NCBI RefSeq assembly: GCF_003600645.1
Contig: NZ_CP032482.1
Location: 2,046,001-2,110,000 of the forward strand
DNA length: 64,000 nt
From: Yersinia rochesterensis
GTDB lineage: Bacteria > Pseudomonadota > Gammaproteobacteria > Enterobacterales > Enterobacteriaceae
Reading direction: 5' to 3'
Shown: in pieces, positions 1-8,517 of the stretch
How positions within the stretch are numbered: position 1 is the stretch's first letter
Layout: each line of letters begins with the position of its first letter
Notes under the pieces: generated by a model
Database searches by the model: none
Told to the model about the DNA's origin: nothing
The model's input: the letters and a program-made list of their open reading frames with translations, nothing else
Position numbers and translations under genes: made by a program

Positions 1-27
1 CAATGTTATATTTAATGATTGTTTATT

Positions 28-46
28 GAGAATGATAATTATTTTG
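28..46. promoter_or_regulatory. Candidate Fur box
   Basis: GAGAATGATAATTATTTTG matches the 19-bp Fur consensus (GATAATGATAATCATTATC) at 15 of 19 positions by eye. It lies 43 bp before the ATG of the first gene, so it could overlap that gene's promoter. It could also serve a divergent gene left of the window. Operator function is inference. Confidence 0.5.
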
Positions 47-89
47 TGATATTTTGTGCTTTCTGCATCAGCTAGTCTAAAGGAAGTCA

Positions 90-455
90 ATGATGAAAAG
101 GAATTTCGTCCCACTATCATTTATCTGTGTTATTGCCCTATCAACCCCTTTTCATGCTGGGGCTGATTTTAGCTATCACGCTGAATTACCAAAAGATAGT
201 CAGGTTTCTACCGATTACTTGGAAAAACGCAAAGCACTGAGGGGGGCGGCTCATGATGCTGAATCATGGCAACAGAAATTAGATGAGGAAAAAGCACGAA
301 TAGATGCTGATGTCGCCAGGGATGAAAAAGAAAAACAGATGAAATGCCAACGGCAAGAACATCAACCCCGCCCGCGAGTGGATAATGCCAGAAATTCCTA
401 TTTAACCCCCGATCCTTGTGCTGCCAGGATAGAGGTCAAGATCCCCGTCTATTGA
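90..455 (+). CDS. Small secreted protein of unknown function
   Basis: 121 codons. I do not recognise a family. Residues 1 to about 25 form a signal peptide (basic MMKRN, hydrophobic stretch, small residues HAGA before DF), so the product is probably periplasmic. The mature part is charged, with a likely helical E/K-rich segment (about residues 55-90), then a Pro-rich tail with two cysteines (KCQRQ and DPCAA) that could form one disulfide. AGGAAG at 81-86 precedes two adjacent ATGs (90 and 93); the second has better spacing. A Fur-like box lies just upstream, so iron regulation is possible but unproven. Confidence 0.6.
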   Translation: MMKRNFVPLSFICVIALSTPFHAGADFSYHAELPKDSQVSTDYLEKRKALRGAAHDAESWQQKLDEEKARIDADVARDEKEKQMKCQRQEHQPRPRVDNARNSYLTPDPCAARIEVKIPVY

Positions 456-499
456 TATCTCAGATATGTGATATAGCCTGGCGTGTTATAATCATCAGC

Positions 500-568
<69 letters not shown>

Positions 569-601
569 TTACCCTTGAATTTATCGACTAGAGTCCAAAA
601 C

Positions 602-874
602 ATGCTTTGTGCTATCTACAGAAGCCCTAAACGGGATCAAACTTACCTTTATATTGAAAAGAAAGATGATTTTTCGAGAGTGCCTGCTGAGTTACTCGCC
701 AGTTTTGGTCAACCGCAATTTGCGATGCTGCTTTCACTCAATGAGCGAAAAAGCTTGGCAACGGCGGATATCGAAAAAGTGAAGAACGCGCTCGTTGATC
801 AGGGCTTTTATCTGCAAGTCCCGCCACCACCAGAAAGTTTGTTGAAAATGCATTTGGGTGAAACGAAAGCCTAG
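602..874 (+). CDS. ycgL: YcgL domain protein (UPF0745)
   Basis: 90 aa. Near full-length match to E. coli Ycg[21 protein letters not shown] at the start, the [11 protein letters not shown] segment and the PPPPESLLK tail. A small cytoplasmic protein of unknown biochemical role, located beside minC in E. coli. The start at 602 is chosen because MLCAIYRS is the conserved N-terminus; an ORF extension to 575 adds nine unconserved residues. It is followed 38 bp later by a lytic transglycosylase gene, with ycgM and ycgN beyond, so a ycgL-mlt-ycgM-ycgN transcription unit is plausible. Confidence 0.93.
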   Translation: MLCAIYRSPKRDQTYLYIEKKDDFSRVPAELLASFGQPQFAMLLSLNERKSLATADIEKVKNALVDQGFYLQVPPPPESLLKMHLGETKA

Positions 875-912
875 TTTTCTCGCTGGCGATGGCTTTATAA
901 AGGAACGCGTCG

Positions 913-1980
913 ATGAAATTGTCAATGATTACAGTCGCCATTGCGGCTGTAATATCTATGGGGTGTGCCAAAAAGAACACAACTGCTCCAATGCAACCAC
1001 AAGCTGCTGCATTGCAATCTGCACCGAGTCCAGCCCCTGCCGCCAACAGCAAAAAAATGTTATCCGAACAGGGGCGGGATCCGGCGCAATTTCCCGCTTA
1101 TGTTGAAAAATTAAAATCTCAGGCCCGCGCGAAGGGGATCAGTGACGCCACGTTGGATATCGCTTTCGCCAATATTCATTTTGTTGACAGGGTTATTCAA
1201 TCGGATCGTAACCAGTTAGAAAAAAAGATCACATTGGATGACTACCTCGCCAAAGTTCTGACTCCGAGTAAAATAGCGCAGGGCAAAGAAATTTATCAGC
1301 GCTATCAGCCCCAGTTATCGCCCGTGGCTGCGCGCTATGGCGTGCCGGAACGTTACATTGTGGCACTGTGGGGAATGGAAAGTGGCTTTGGTAAAATTCA
1401 AGGTAAAGAAGATGTGATTTCGGCTTTGTCGACATTGGCATTTGAAGGGCGGCGCGAGGCATTTTTCACCAAAGAGCTGATGGCCGCACTGGAAATAATT
1501 CAACAAGGTCGCGTGGAAGATCCGCAATTGAAAGGGTCTTGGGCCGGAGCCATGGGGCAAAGCCAGTTTATGCCCAGTTCTTTCCTGACCTATGGGGCTG
1601 ATGGTGATGGTGACGGGAAAGTCGATATTTGGAATAATATTGATGATGTGTTTGCTTCAACCGCTAACTATCTGTCTACTGAGGGATGGAAACCGGGCAT
1701 GGAGTGGGGTCAGGAAGTTCAGTTACCTGAGGACTTCAATGTTGCACTTGCCGGTTTGAAAGATAGCCAAGCCAAGACAGTCGCACAATGGCAGCAGCTT
1801 GGCGTTATCCCAAAAGGCAGTGTGGCTAACCCTGATTTGCGTGCTTGGGTGATTGTGCCCGATGATGTACAAGGGCGAGCGTTTCTGGTTTATGATAATT
1901 TCCGAACCATAATGCACTGGAACCGTTCTTACTATTTTGCTATCAGCATTGGTATGATGGCGGATAGCATTAGTCAATAA
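913..1980 (+). CDS. Lytic murein transglycosylase, MltB-like (GH103)
   Basis: 355 aa. The N-terminus is a signal sequence ending ISMGC, an imperfect lipobox (Ser at -3), so the product is probably an outer-membrane lipoprotein; an Ala/Pro/Gln linker (residues 25-45) follows. The catalytic domain starts near residue 60, with ALWGMESGFG carrying the expected catalytic Glu, and SWAGAMGQSQFMPSSF, the conserved GH103 substrate-groove motif. It would cleave the MurNAc-GlcNAc bond to give 1,6-anhydro ends. Length is close to MltB (361 aa), but it lies in the ycgL-ycgM interval and is probably a paralogue. AAAGGA at 898-903 is a reasonable ribosome site. Confidence 0.88.
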   Translation: MKLSMITVAIAAVISMGCAKKNTTAPMQPQAAALQSAPSPAPAANSKKMLSEQGRDPAQFPAYVEKLKSQARAKGISDATLDIAFANIHFVDRVIQSDRNQLEKKITLDDYLAKVLTPSKIAQGKEIYQRYQPQLSPVAARYGVPERYIVALWGMESGFGKIQGKEDVISALSTLAFEGRREAFFTKELMAALEIIQQGRVEDPQLKGSWAGAMGQSQFMPSSFLTYGADGDGDGKVDIWNNIDDVFASTANYLSTEGWKPGMEWGQEVQLPEDFNVALAGLKDSQAKTVAQWQQLGVIPKGSVANPDLRAWVIVPDDVQGRAFLVYDNFRTIMHWNRSYYFAISIGMMADSISQ

Positions 1981-2027
1981 TGCCTGCGGTGTAGTGTCTA
2001 TCAGGATATAAATTCAAGAGAGGCAGT

Positions 2028-2684
2028 ATGTATCAACATAGAGACTGGCAAGGGGCTTTGCTGGATTTCCCAGTGAGTAAAGTGGTTTGCGTAGGCAGTA
2101 ACTATGCCGAACATATTAAAGAGATGGGAAGTGTAGCCTCAGCCGAGCCAGTGCTATTTATGAAACCGGAAACAGCCCTGTGTGATATTCGCCAACCGGT
2201 CTCGATCCCGAAAGATTTAGGTGCTGTACACCATGAAGTTGAACTGGCTGTTTTGATCGGGACACCGTTAAAACAAGCCACTGAAGATAGAGTGGCTCGT
2301 GCTATTGCGGGTTATGGTGTGGCATTGGATTTAACCTTGCGTGAATTGCAGGCCGGTTTGAAGAAAGCGGGGCAGCCTTGGGAGAAAGCCAAAGCCTTTG
2401 ATGGTTCGTGCCCGATTTCGGGTTTTATCCCTGTGGCCGAGTTTGGCGATGCACAACAGGTTGATTTATCCCTGACCATCAATGATGAAATCCGTCAACA
2501 GGGCAATACCCGCGATATGATAACGCCTATCATTCCATTGATAAGCTATATCAGTCGTTTCTTTACGTTGCGTCCCGGTGATGTCGTGTTGACTGGGACA
2601 CCACAAGGTGTCGGCCCGATGAAGTCGGGTGATATGCTAAAAATTATGCTAAATGGTAAAACATTGAACACCCGCATAATCTAA
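2028..2684 (+). CDS. ycgM: Fumarylacetoacetate hydrolase family protein YcgM
   Basis: 218 aa, the usual length for single-domain FAH proteins such as E. coli YcgM and human FAHD1. Motifs: CVGSNYAEHIKEMG near residue 25, HHEVELAVLIG (acidic metal ligands in the HxE..E pattern), ALDLTLRELQ, and GDVVLTGTPQGVGPM near the C-terminus. The family hydrolyses acylpyruvates or decarboxylates oxaloacetate with Mg2+; the substrate here is not determined. GAGAGGCAG lies just before the ATG. It is 47 bp after the transglycosylase gene and precedes ycgN, as in E. coli. Confidence 0.93.
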   Translation: MYQHRDWQGALLDFPVSKVVCVGSNYAEHIKEMGSVASAEPVLFMKPETALCDIRQPVSIPKDLGAVHHEVELAVLIGTPLKQATEDRVARAIAGYGVALDLTLRELQAGLKKAGQPWEKAKAFDGSCPISGFIPVAEFGDAQQVDLSLTINDEIRQQGNTRDMITPIIPLISYISRFFTLRPGDVVLTGTPQGVGPMKSGDMLKIMLNGKTLNTRII

Positions 2685-2801
2685 ATGAATGTCTGCCGCT
2701 TGGGCCATTGCTCGGGCGGCAAAACTTGCATCTGGTAGCCAAAACGTCTATAAACACCCGCTCATTCAACTCTATATTTTTCAATTACAGCGGATACCGT
2801 T

Positions 2802-3248
2802 ATGTCACAACCTCCTTTTTGGCAACAAAAAACACTTGCTGAGATGTCAGACAGTGAATGGGAATCACTGTGCGACGGATGCGGCCAATGTTGTTTGAAT
2901 AAACTGATTGATGAGGACACGGATGAAATCTATTTCACCAATGTGGCCTGTGATCAGCTCAATCTCAAAACCTGTCAGTGCCGTAATTATGAGCGCCGCT
3001 TTGAATTAGAAGAGGATTGCATCAAGTTAACTCGCGAAAACTTGGTGACTTTTGAATGGCTGCCGCCTACCTGCGCATATCGCTTAATTGGCGAAGGTCA
3101 TGATTTACCCCATTGGCACCCATTATTATCGGGTTCAAAATCCGCCATGCACGGTGAGCGAATTTCAGTACGTCATATTGCGGTGCGCGAGAGTGAAGTG
3201 ATCGACTGGCAAGACCACATTTTGAATAAACCACAGTGGGCCAGATAA
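2802..3248 (+). CDS. ycgN: YcgN family cysteine-cluster protein (UPF0260)
   Basis: 148 aa. Contains the YkgJ/YcgN-type cysteine pattern: [11 protein letters not shown] near residue 27, [14 protein letters not shown] near 50, and single Cys residues at EEDC and PPTCAYR, arranged like a zinc- or iron-sulfur-binding cluster. Ligand and function are unknown. The N-terminus ([20 protein letters not shown]) is conserved in enterobacteria, which supports the start. An overlapping upstream ORF in another frame is not coding. Confidence 0.92.
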   Translation: MSQPPFWQQKTLAEMSDSEWESLCDGCGQCCLNKLIDEDTDEIYFTNVACDQLNLKTCQCRNYERRFELEEDCIKLTRENLVTFEWLPPTCAYRLIGEGHDLPHWHPLLSGSKSAMHGERISVRHIAVRESEVIDWQDHILNKPQWAR

Positions 3249-3313
3249 CTCGTCACGATAAGCAGCCAAATATGGCATACTAGCGCCGAAATTTAACCAA
3301 GAAACTTAAAAAA

Positions 3314-3670
3314 ATGAAATATTCTACTTTAGCCGCTGTTATCATCGGTATATTCACCACATTAGGTGGTGTTTCACATCAGGTTCAGGCCGCTGGGGCT
3401 TCATTAATTAATCTTGACTGCGAATTGAAAGAGGGCAGCAGCCTTTCTGCCGTATTGGATGGGCCGAATCAACAGCTGACCATCGATAAATCAGTATTTC
3501 AGTTTGTTAAAGTTAATCCGGAAGGTCAGGGTGAATCGCTGATCTTCCAGAAGTCGAATAACCAGGAACATGTTATTGCGGCTCTTAACATCTCCACCAT
3601 GCCCATTCGTTTGGCGATTGTCGATGGTGAGCAAGCGAGCCAATATATTTGTACTCATAGCAAAGCGTAA
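3314..3670 (+). CDS. Small exported protein of unknown function
   Basis: 118 aa; family not recognised. A clear Sec signal peptide is present: MKYSTLAAVIIG.. with predicted cleavage after VQA near residue 26, leaving about 92 periplasmic residues. The mature part has two cysteines (LDCEL and YICTH), likely disulfide-bonded, and alternating hydrophobic/polar segments suggesting beta structure. It is 65 bp after ycgN and is followed by a strong terminator. Adenine-rich AAGAAACTTAAAAAA precedes the ATG without a strong Shine-Dalgarno. Confidence 0.72.
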   Translation: MKYSTLAAVIIGIFTTLGGVSHQVQAAGASLINLDCELKEGSSLSAVLDGPNQQLTIDKSVFQFVKVNPEGQGESLIFQKSNNQEHVIAALNISTMPIRLAIVDGEQASQYICTHSKA

Positions 3671-3688
3671 TACTGGGATAATAATCTG

Positions 3689-3718
3689 AAACAAGGCTGC
3701 CATAGGGCGGCCTTGTTT
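3689..3718 (+). terminator. Rho-independent terminator
   Basis: AAACAAGGCTGCC and GGCGGCCTTGTTT pair over 13 positions (one G-U) around a short loop, 18 bp after the stop of the small exported protein. It likely ends the ycgL-ycgN-exported protein run. Confidence 0.8.
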
Positions 3719-3812
3719 AGTTATGTCACGGGTAGATTAATTATTTGCTCCTCATTGGCAAGAAATAAAGAATCCAGATTCATCTGAAATGGAAAATTAT
3801 ATTCAATTTCCC

Positions 3813-3841
3813 TTGATGAAATATTATAAAAACTGTATAAT
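3813..3841 (+). promoter_or_regulatory. Strong sigma-70-like promoter
   Basis: TTGATG (3813-3818), a 17-bp spacer, then a perfect TATAAT (3836-3841). The predicted start is near 3848. No convincing reading frame follows before the terminator at 4053, which points to an untranslated RNA or a leader. Confidence 0.6.
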
Positions 3842-3847
3842 TATTAA

Positions 3848-4080
3848 TCGTATGAAGTTAAAGTATGACAGTATTTTTGTCTATCACAGTTAGTGGGTTA
3901 CGGGATAAGATGTTTAACAGAAAAGCGCATTAAGGATATTTACAGTGTGTTTCTCTGTTATGCAATGGTCGTGCTTAGGCTGTGTAATGTTGGAGTGTAC
4001 GACGGACGCTTACACCATAACATGACAGCCGGGAAAGTACCGGCATCCTTTCAAACCCTGGTTATTACCGGGGTTTTTAT
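3848..4080 (+). ncRNA. Candidate small RNA or leader upstream of the lpxA paralogue
   Basis: About 230 nt bounded by a consensus-like promoter and an intrinsic terminator. It contains a GCCGG/CCGGC hairpin at 4028-4044 directly before the terminator hairpin. The only ORF (GTG at 3893, 69 codons) has no ribosome site and an unlikely composition. It could be an independent sRNA or an attenuated leader for the gene starting at 4237. I recognise no known sRNA family. Confidence 0.4.
4053..4080 (+). terminator. Rho-independent terminator
   Basis: AAACCCTGGT / ACCGGGGTTT stem (10 bp, one T-G) with a 4-nt loop, followed by a run of T. It lies 157 bp before the start of the lpxA paralogue, not after an evident gene. 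Confidence 0.75.
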
Positions 4081-4236
4081 ATGGCCGATTGAGTCAGCAT
4101 GACGGCCACACTCTCTTATTCCTACCTATTTTTTGCCAGTAAATCCGATTAAACCAATGGATGGATTAGTCCTTATGCAGCCTTGAAGTTACCCACAAAG
4201 CAGTAAGTGAGTCCTCCACCAGGAGAATTAAATAGC

Positions 4237-5025
4237 TTGATTGATAACACCGCGATAATTTCTGCTTCTGCAATCATTGAGGAGGGGGCGGTGATTGGTG
4301 CGAATGTACATATTGGTCACTTTTGTTACATTGGTTCTCAAGTCACTATTGGTTCCGGCACGGTGCTTAAATCGCATATTGTGATTAATGGTATTACCGA
4401 GCTTGGATGTGACAATTATGTTGGACAATTTTCCTCCATCGGAGAGGTTAGTCAGGATCTTAAATACAAGGGCGAGAGCACGCGAGTTGTCATTGGTAGT
4501 CGCAATTTGATTCAGCAAAATGTCACTATTCATCGCGGTACTTTACAGGGCGGTGGAGTTACACATATTGGTAATGATAATAATCTGATGAGCCATGTTC
4601 ATATTGGACATGATTGCATTGTGGGCGACCATTGTTTCTTGGCATCAAATGTGGGATTGGCTGGGCATGTCGAAGTTGATGACTTTGCCATTATTAGTGC
4701 TGGCAGTGCGGTGCATCAGTTTTGTGTTATTGGCACTCATGCTTTAGTGAATATGGGGGCTTGTGTGGTGCAGGATGTCCCGCCTTATGTTATTGCACAA
4801 GGGAATCGCGCAGTGCCTGTAGGAATAAGAGGTACAGGAGTCCGCGATGATTGGCTAGACAGCAATGATCAGCAGGCGGTTAAAGGTGCTTACGAACTTA
4901 TTTATCATCGAGGAAAGCGGGTGGCAGAGGTAAATAAAGAAATTGAAATATTGGCGAGAGAGTGGCAAATATTACTGCCTTATCAGCCATTTTTCAGTCG
5001 CTCTGCACGCGGCATTATTCGTTAA
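4237..5025 (+). CDS. Second LpxA-type UDP-GlcNAc O-acyltransferase, orphan
   Basis: 262 aa from a TTG at 4237, exactly the length of E. coli LpxA and collinear with it. AGGAG at 4221-4225 precedes the TTG; an upstream GTG (4207) would precede that ribosome site. Left-handed beta-helix hexapeptide repeats fill residues 1-185, then a helical C-terminus. Conserved: catalytic His125 (HVHIGHDC), His122, His144, His160, QDLKYKGE (73-80) and DVPPYVIAQGN. Position 173, the acyl-chain ruler (Gly in E. coli LpxA), is Met, as in the C10-selective Pseudomonas enzyme. No lpxD, fabZ or lpxB is adjacent. It probably acylates UDP-GlcNAc or a related sugar in lipid A synthesis with a shorter chain; substrate is inferred. 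Confidence 0.85.
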   Translation: MIDNTAIISASAIIEEGAVIGANVHIGHFCYIGSQVTIGSGTVLKSHIVINGITELGCDNYVGQFSSIGEVSQDLKYKGESTRVVIGSRNLIQQNVTIHRGTLQGGGVTHIGNDNNLMSHVHIGHDCIVGDHCFLASNVGLAGHVEVDDFAIISAGSAVHQFCVIGTHALVNMGACVVQDVPPYVIAQGNRAVPVGIRGTGVRDDWLDSNDQQAVKGAYELIYHRGKRVAEVNKEIEILAREWQILLPYQPFFSRSARGIIR

Positions 5026-5071
5026 TCAATAAAGCTGTTAGCCCAATGGCTTGGGGCGGTCAGAATATAAA

Positions 5072-5095
5072 AAGGCGCCCCATTTTGGGCGCCTT
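5072..5095. terminator. Bidirectional terminator between lpxA paralogue and dsbB
   Basis: AAGGCGCCC / GGGCGCCTT stem of 9 bp with a short loop. It separates two convergent genes and can serve both. Confidence 0.8.
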
Positions 5096-5139
5096 AAATA
5101 GATAAAGATATGTGTAAAAATTGTCAGTCAAAATAAAAG

Positions 5140-5670
5140 CTAGCGGCTAAACAGATCGCGTCTTTTCGGCTTAACAAATTGACTAATTAGCACTAATACC
5201 GCCATAAGCAGATAAGCGGCGAAAATGCCGACTAACCACTGCGGCATTTCCAGTGACAGGAATTCCCATTGTTTTACTGCGCAATCGCCACTGGCAACAA
5301 AGATAGCAGGGAACCATTTGTCTAGCGGTAACCATGACGGGAAGCTGACAAAGAAATCACAGGTTGTGAAAGGTGATGGATGCAACTGCAGCATCGTATG
5401 TACCCAAGCTAACTGAATGCCTCGCCATGCACTGTAAATCCAGATGAAAATAGCCAGATAGCGCAAAGGGGATTTAGGCGCGATAGCACCTAGCAGTGAT
5501 GCACCAAGAATACCGAATAATGCGGCCCGTTCATAAATACACATTACGCAAGGCTGAAGCAGCATTACGTGTTGAAAATAGAGCGCAACTAATTCTAATA
5601 CAAGTGCAGTCAGGGCCATTAACAGCCAAGCACCGCGCCCTTTAGAGCAGCGGTTAAGGAATTGCAACAT
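5140..5670 (-). CDS. dsbB: Disulfide bond formation protein B
   Basis: 176 aa, as in E. coli. Inner-membrane quinone reductase that reoxidises DsbA and passes electrons to ubiquinone or menaquinone. Four transmembrane helices are visible. The first periplasmic redox pair is in QPCVMC (about residues 41/44), the second in TTCDFF and SGDCAVK (about 104/130). The start is set at [13 protein letters not shown], the conserved N-terminus; an in-frame ATG five codons upstream is possible. Gene order dsbB-nhaB-fadR matches E. coli. Confidence 0.95.
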   Translation of the reverse strand: MLQFLNRCSKGRGAWLLMALTALVLELVALYFQHVMLLQPCVMCIYERAALFGILGASLLGAIAPKSPLRYLAIFIWIYSAWRGIQLAWVHTMLQLHPSPFTTCDFFVSFPSWLPLDKWFPAIFVASGDCAVKQWEFLSLEMPQWLVGIFAAYLLMAVLVLISQFVKPKRRDLFSR

Positions 5671-5832
5671 ATCTTTATTTTCCATGCAGTAAGCAATTGT
5701 ACCGGCAGTGTAAACCAATTCATCTTTGCTGCCAGCTACCCAAAGGTAAAATTAGACAAAAATCAGCTATTTCTCGCGAATATCAGCCATCACGATCATC
5801 AATTTTGCTTTGGGTGAGATATTGGTTTGTTT

Positions 5833-5879
5833 TACCCGCCCATTTTAGCCCCTTTATACGGGATTGGAATGGGCGGGTA
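5833..5879. terminator. Long hairpin in the dsbB-nhaB gap
   Basis: TACCCGCCCATT (5833-5844) is perfectly complementary to AATGGGCGGGTA (5868-5879). It lies immediately downstream of nhaB, without a T-run on that strand. It may act as a transcript 3' end or an mRNA-stabilising stem. Confidence 0.55.
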
Positions 5880-5898
5880 CAGACGATAATTTAAGTCA

Positions 5899-7473
5899 TC
5901 AGTGTGTAATGCTAACCCCCGCAACGAGATGAGGCAAACTTATCCAGCCACTTTGTACCATCCACTCTGTTGCTGGCACTAATAAGAACTCAACACCGAG
6001 CAGGCCGACAATTGTCATCACAATAGTATAAGGCAGGGCCATATACACCATTCGACCATAGGATAGGCGAATTAATGGGGCGAGTGCTGAGGTCAACAGG
6101 AACAAAAACGCGGCCTGCCCATTAGGTGTGGCAACAGAGGGGAGGTTGGTACCGGTATTGATAGCGACGGCCAATAATTCAAACTGTTGGAGTGAAATAA
6201 TACCCAATTCAAATGCCTTCCGTGCTTCATTGATGTACACCGTGCCGACAAAGACATTGTCAGAGACCGAGGACAGTAAGCCGTTAAACAAATAAAACAG
6301 GGATAATTGAGCTGACGGTGAGGATTGTAAAACAAACTGAATAATTGGGGTGAATAAATTTTGCTCAATAATTACTGCGACCACGGCGAAAAACACCGTC
6401 AGCAACGCAGTGAAAGGCAATGCTTCTTGAAATGCTTTACCCAGCGCATGTTCACTGGTGATGCCGCAGAAAGAGGTGGCGAGAATAATCACCGACAGCC
6501 CCACTAAGCCCACTTCAGCTAAATGTAATGCCAACGCGAGCACCAACCAGACGCCAATTAATGCTTGTACCAGCAGCTTCACTTTTTCCTGCCGATTTCG
6601 TTTGGCGCTAGCTTGTTGGTCATAATCCGTCAGAACATGGCGTACTCGCTCAGGTAGCTCCGCACCATAGCCAAACAGCTTAAAACGCTCGACCAACACG
6701 CAGACCAACAGTCCGCAAAACAGCACTGGCAGAGTGACCGGCAACATCCGCATAAAGAAATCACCAAAATTCCAACCGGCACTTTTGGCGATAATCAGGT
6801 TTTGCGGCTCACCCACCATGGTCATTACGCCCCCCAGCGCCGTCCCCACGCCAGCATGCATCATGAGGCTGCGCAAGAATGCTCGGAATTGTTCCAGTGT
6901 TTTGCGATTTTCCTGACTGTCTATCCAACTATCATCATTGATGTCTTTATCCGAATGATTTGATGTAACGTGATGATAAATAGTATAAAAGCCAACAGAG
7001 ACACTAATGACGACGGCGATAACGGTCAGCGCATCCAGGAATGCTGAAAGGAAAGCAGCCGCAACACAGAATGCTAATGAGAGAGCAATTTTTGAGCGGA
7101 TATTCAGCAGCAGTTTGGTAAAGATAAACAGTAATAACTGCTTCATAAAATAGATGCCCGCCACCATAAACACCAGTAACAGCAGGACTTCGAGGTTATT
7201 GGCAATTTCTTCGGCTACCTGATTCGGGCTGGTCATCCCGATAGCGACGGCTTGAATGGCTAATAAGCCTCCGGGTTGTAATGGATAACATTTTAGGGCC
7301 ATTGCCAGTGTAAAAATAAACTCAATAACCAGCATCCAACCGGCAACAAAAGGACTGACAAAGAAGAATACCAGCGGATTAATAATGAGAAACGCTATAA
7401 TTGCCAGCTTGTACCAATCGGGTGCACTCCCCAGAAAATTTTTCAGTACGGCCTGTCTAATGGTCATTTCCAT
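5899..7473 (-). CDS. nhaB: Na+/H+ antiporter NhaB
   Basis: 524 aa (E. coli NhaB 513). Polytopic inner-membrane protein exchanging Na+ for H+, important for sodium and pH homeostasis. Conserved segments include [14 protein letters not shown] at the N-terminus, [35 protein letters not shown] and [20 protein letters not shown], all hallmarks of NhaB. A hydrophilic loop rich in Asp/Ser near residue 175 is slightly longer than in E. coli. Transcribed divergently from fadR. Confidence 0.95.
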   Translation of the reverse strand: MEMTIRQAVLKNFLGSAPDWYKLAIIAFLIINPLVFFFVSPFVAGWMLVIEFIFTLAMALKCYPLQPGGLLAIQAVAIGMTSPNQVAEEIANNLEVLLLLVFMVAGIYFMKQLLLFIFTKLLLNIRSKIALSLAFCVAAAFLSAFLDALTVIAVVISVSVGFYTIYHHVTSNHSDKDINDDSWIDSQENRKTLEQFRAFLRSLMMHAGVGTALGGVMTMVGEPQNLIIAKSAGWNFGDFFMRMLPVTLPVLFCGLLVCVLVERFKLFGYGAELPERVRHVLTDYDQQASAKRNRQEKVKLLVQALIGVWLVLALALHLAEVGLVGLSVIILATSFCGITSEHALGKAFQEALPFTALLTVFFAVVAVIIEQNLFTPIIQFVLQSSPSAQLSLFYLFNGLLSSVSDNVFVGTVYINEARKAFELGIISLQQFELLAVAINTGTNLPSVATPNGQAAFLFLLTSALAPLIRLSYGRMVYMALPYTIVMTIVGLLGVEFLLVPATEWMVQSGWISLPHLVAGVSITH

Positions 7474-7717
7474 TGTGAGTCACGGTCTCCTTAATAAGTT
7501 ATTATGGTGTTATTACTGCCCAATGTTACATTTTACTTTACGTTATTTGCCTAAAAGCAATAGGTATAATCTGTTCATCATTACATCTGCGCCATTTTTG
7601 CAACTTTATGACTGCTTTCACCATTTGTTCGGCTCTGGAGCTATATCGGAATACAGTCGTCTGGTATGATGAGCGCACTAAATTGCTGATATGTATCGCT
7701 ACGGAACGTCAAAAAAT

Positions 7718-8437
7718 ATGGTTATAAAGGCGCAAAGTCCTGCCAGTTTCGCGGAAGAGTATATTATTGAAAGTATTTGGAATAATCGCTTCCCTCCAGG
7801 CACTATTTTGCCCGCGGAACGCGAACTTTCAGAACTGATTGGAGTCACTCGCACAACATTACGCGAAGTGTTACAACGGTTAGCCCGCGATGGCTGGCTT
7901 ACTATTCAGCACGGTAAACCGACGAAAGTAAACAACTTTTGGGAAACATCCGGCCTTAATATTCTAGAGACACTGGCGCGGCTTGACCACGACAGCGTGC
8001 CACAATTGATAGACAACTTACTGGCTGTTCGAACTAATATCGCTACCATCTTTGTCCGGACGGCTATTCGCAATCATCCGGAAAAGGCGCAGGAGATTCT
8101 GGCGCAAGCGCAAACAGTTGATGATAACGCTGAGTCTTTCACCGCACTGGATTACGGTATTTTCCGTGGTTTAGCTTTTGCTTCGGGTAACCCAATCTAT
8201 GGTTTAATCCTGAATGGTTTGAAAGGGCTTTATACCCGTGTTGGCCGTTATTATTTCTCGAATCCAGAAGCGCGTAAGTTGGCACTGACATTTTATAGCA
8301 AGTTATCGACACTTTGTGATGAGAAAGCCTACGACCAAGTGTTGGACTGCCTACGAACTTACGGTAAAGAGAGCGGAGCTATCTGGCACAGTATGCAAAG
8401 CACCATGCCAAGTGATTTGACGGAAGTCCGCCGCTAG
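7718..8437 (+). CDS. fadR: Fatty acid metabolism regulator FadR
   Basis: 239 aa, the E. coli length. GntR-family winged helix in residues 1-75 ([38 protein letters not shown]) and an FCD-type all-helical acyl-CoA-binding domain after it. It represses fad genes and activates fabA/fabB in the absence of long-chain acyl-CoA. The start at [16 protein letters not shown] is the conserved N-terminus; an ORF extension to 7691 is not conserved. Confidence 0.96.
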   Translation: MVIKAQSPASFAEEYIIESIWNNRFPPGTILPAERELSELIGVTRTTLREVLQRLARDGWLTIQHGKPTKVNNFWETSGLNILETLARLDHDSVPQLIDNLLAVRTNIATIFVRTAIRNHPEKAQEILAQAQTVDDNAESFTALDYGIFRGLAFASGNPIYGLILNGLKGLYTRVGRYYFSNPEARKLALTFYSKLSTLCDEKAYDQVLDCLRTYGKESGAIWHSMQSTMPSDLTEVRR

Positions 8438-8463
8438 ACGAAAACGCGGTGAAGCAGAAAAGT

Positions 8464-8488
8464 AAAAGGGGCTATTAGCCCCTTTTTT
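8464..8488. terminator. Bidirectional terminator fadR/ycgB
   Basis: AAAAGGGGCT / AGCCCCTTTT stem with a minimal loop and T-runs on both strands, between convergent fadR and ycgB. Confidence 0.85.
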
Positions 8489-8517
8489 ACAATTCTTATT
8501 CAATAAGACGGCCAATC

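Noticed and set aside
2689..2898. 69-codon ORF overlapping the ycgN start
   Set aside because: Different frame from the well-conserved ycgN; composition and end are a by-product of that gene.
3893..4102. 69-codon ORF starting at GTG inside the candidate sRNA
   Set aside because: No ribosome site, it crosses an intrinsic terminator, and the product has no recognisable features.
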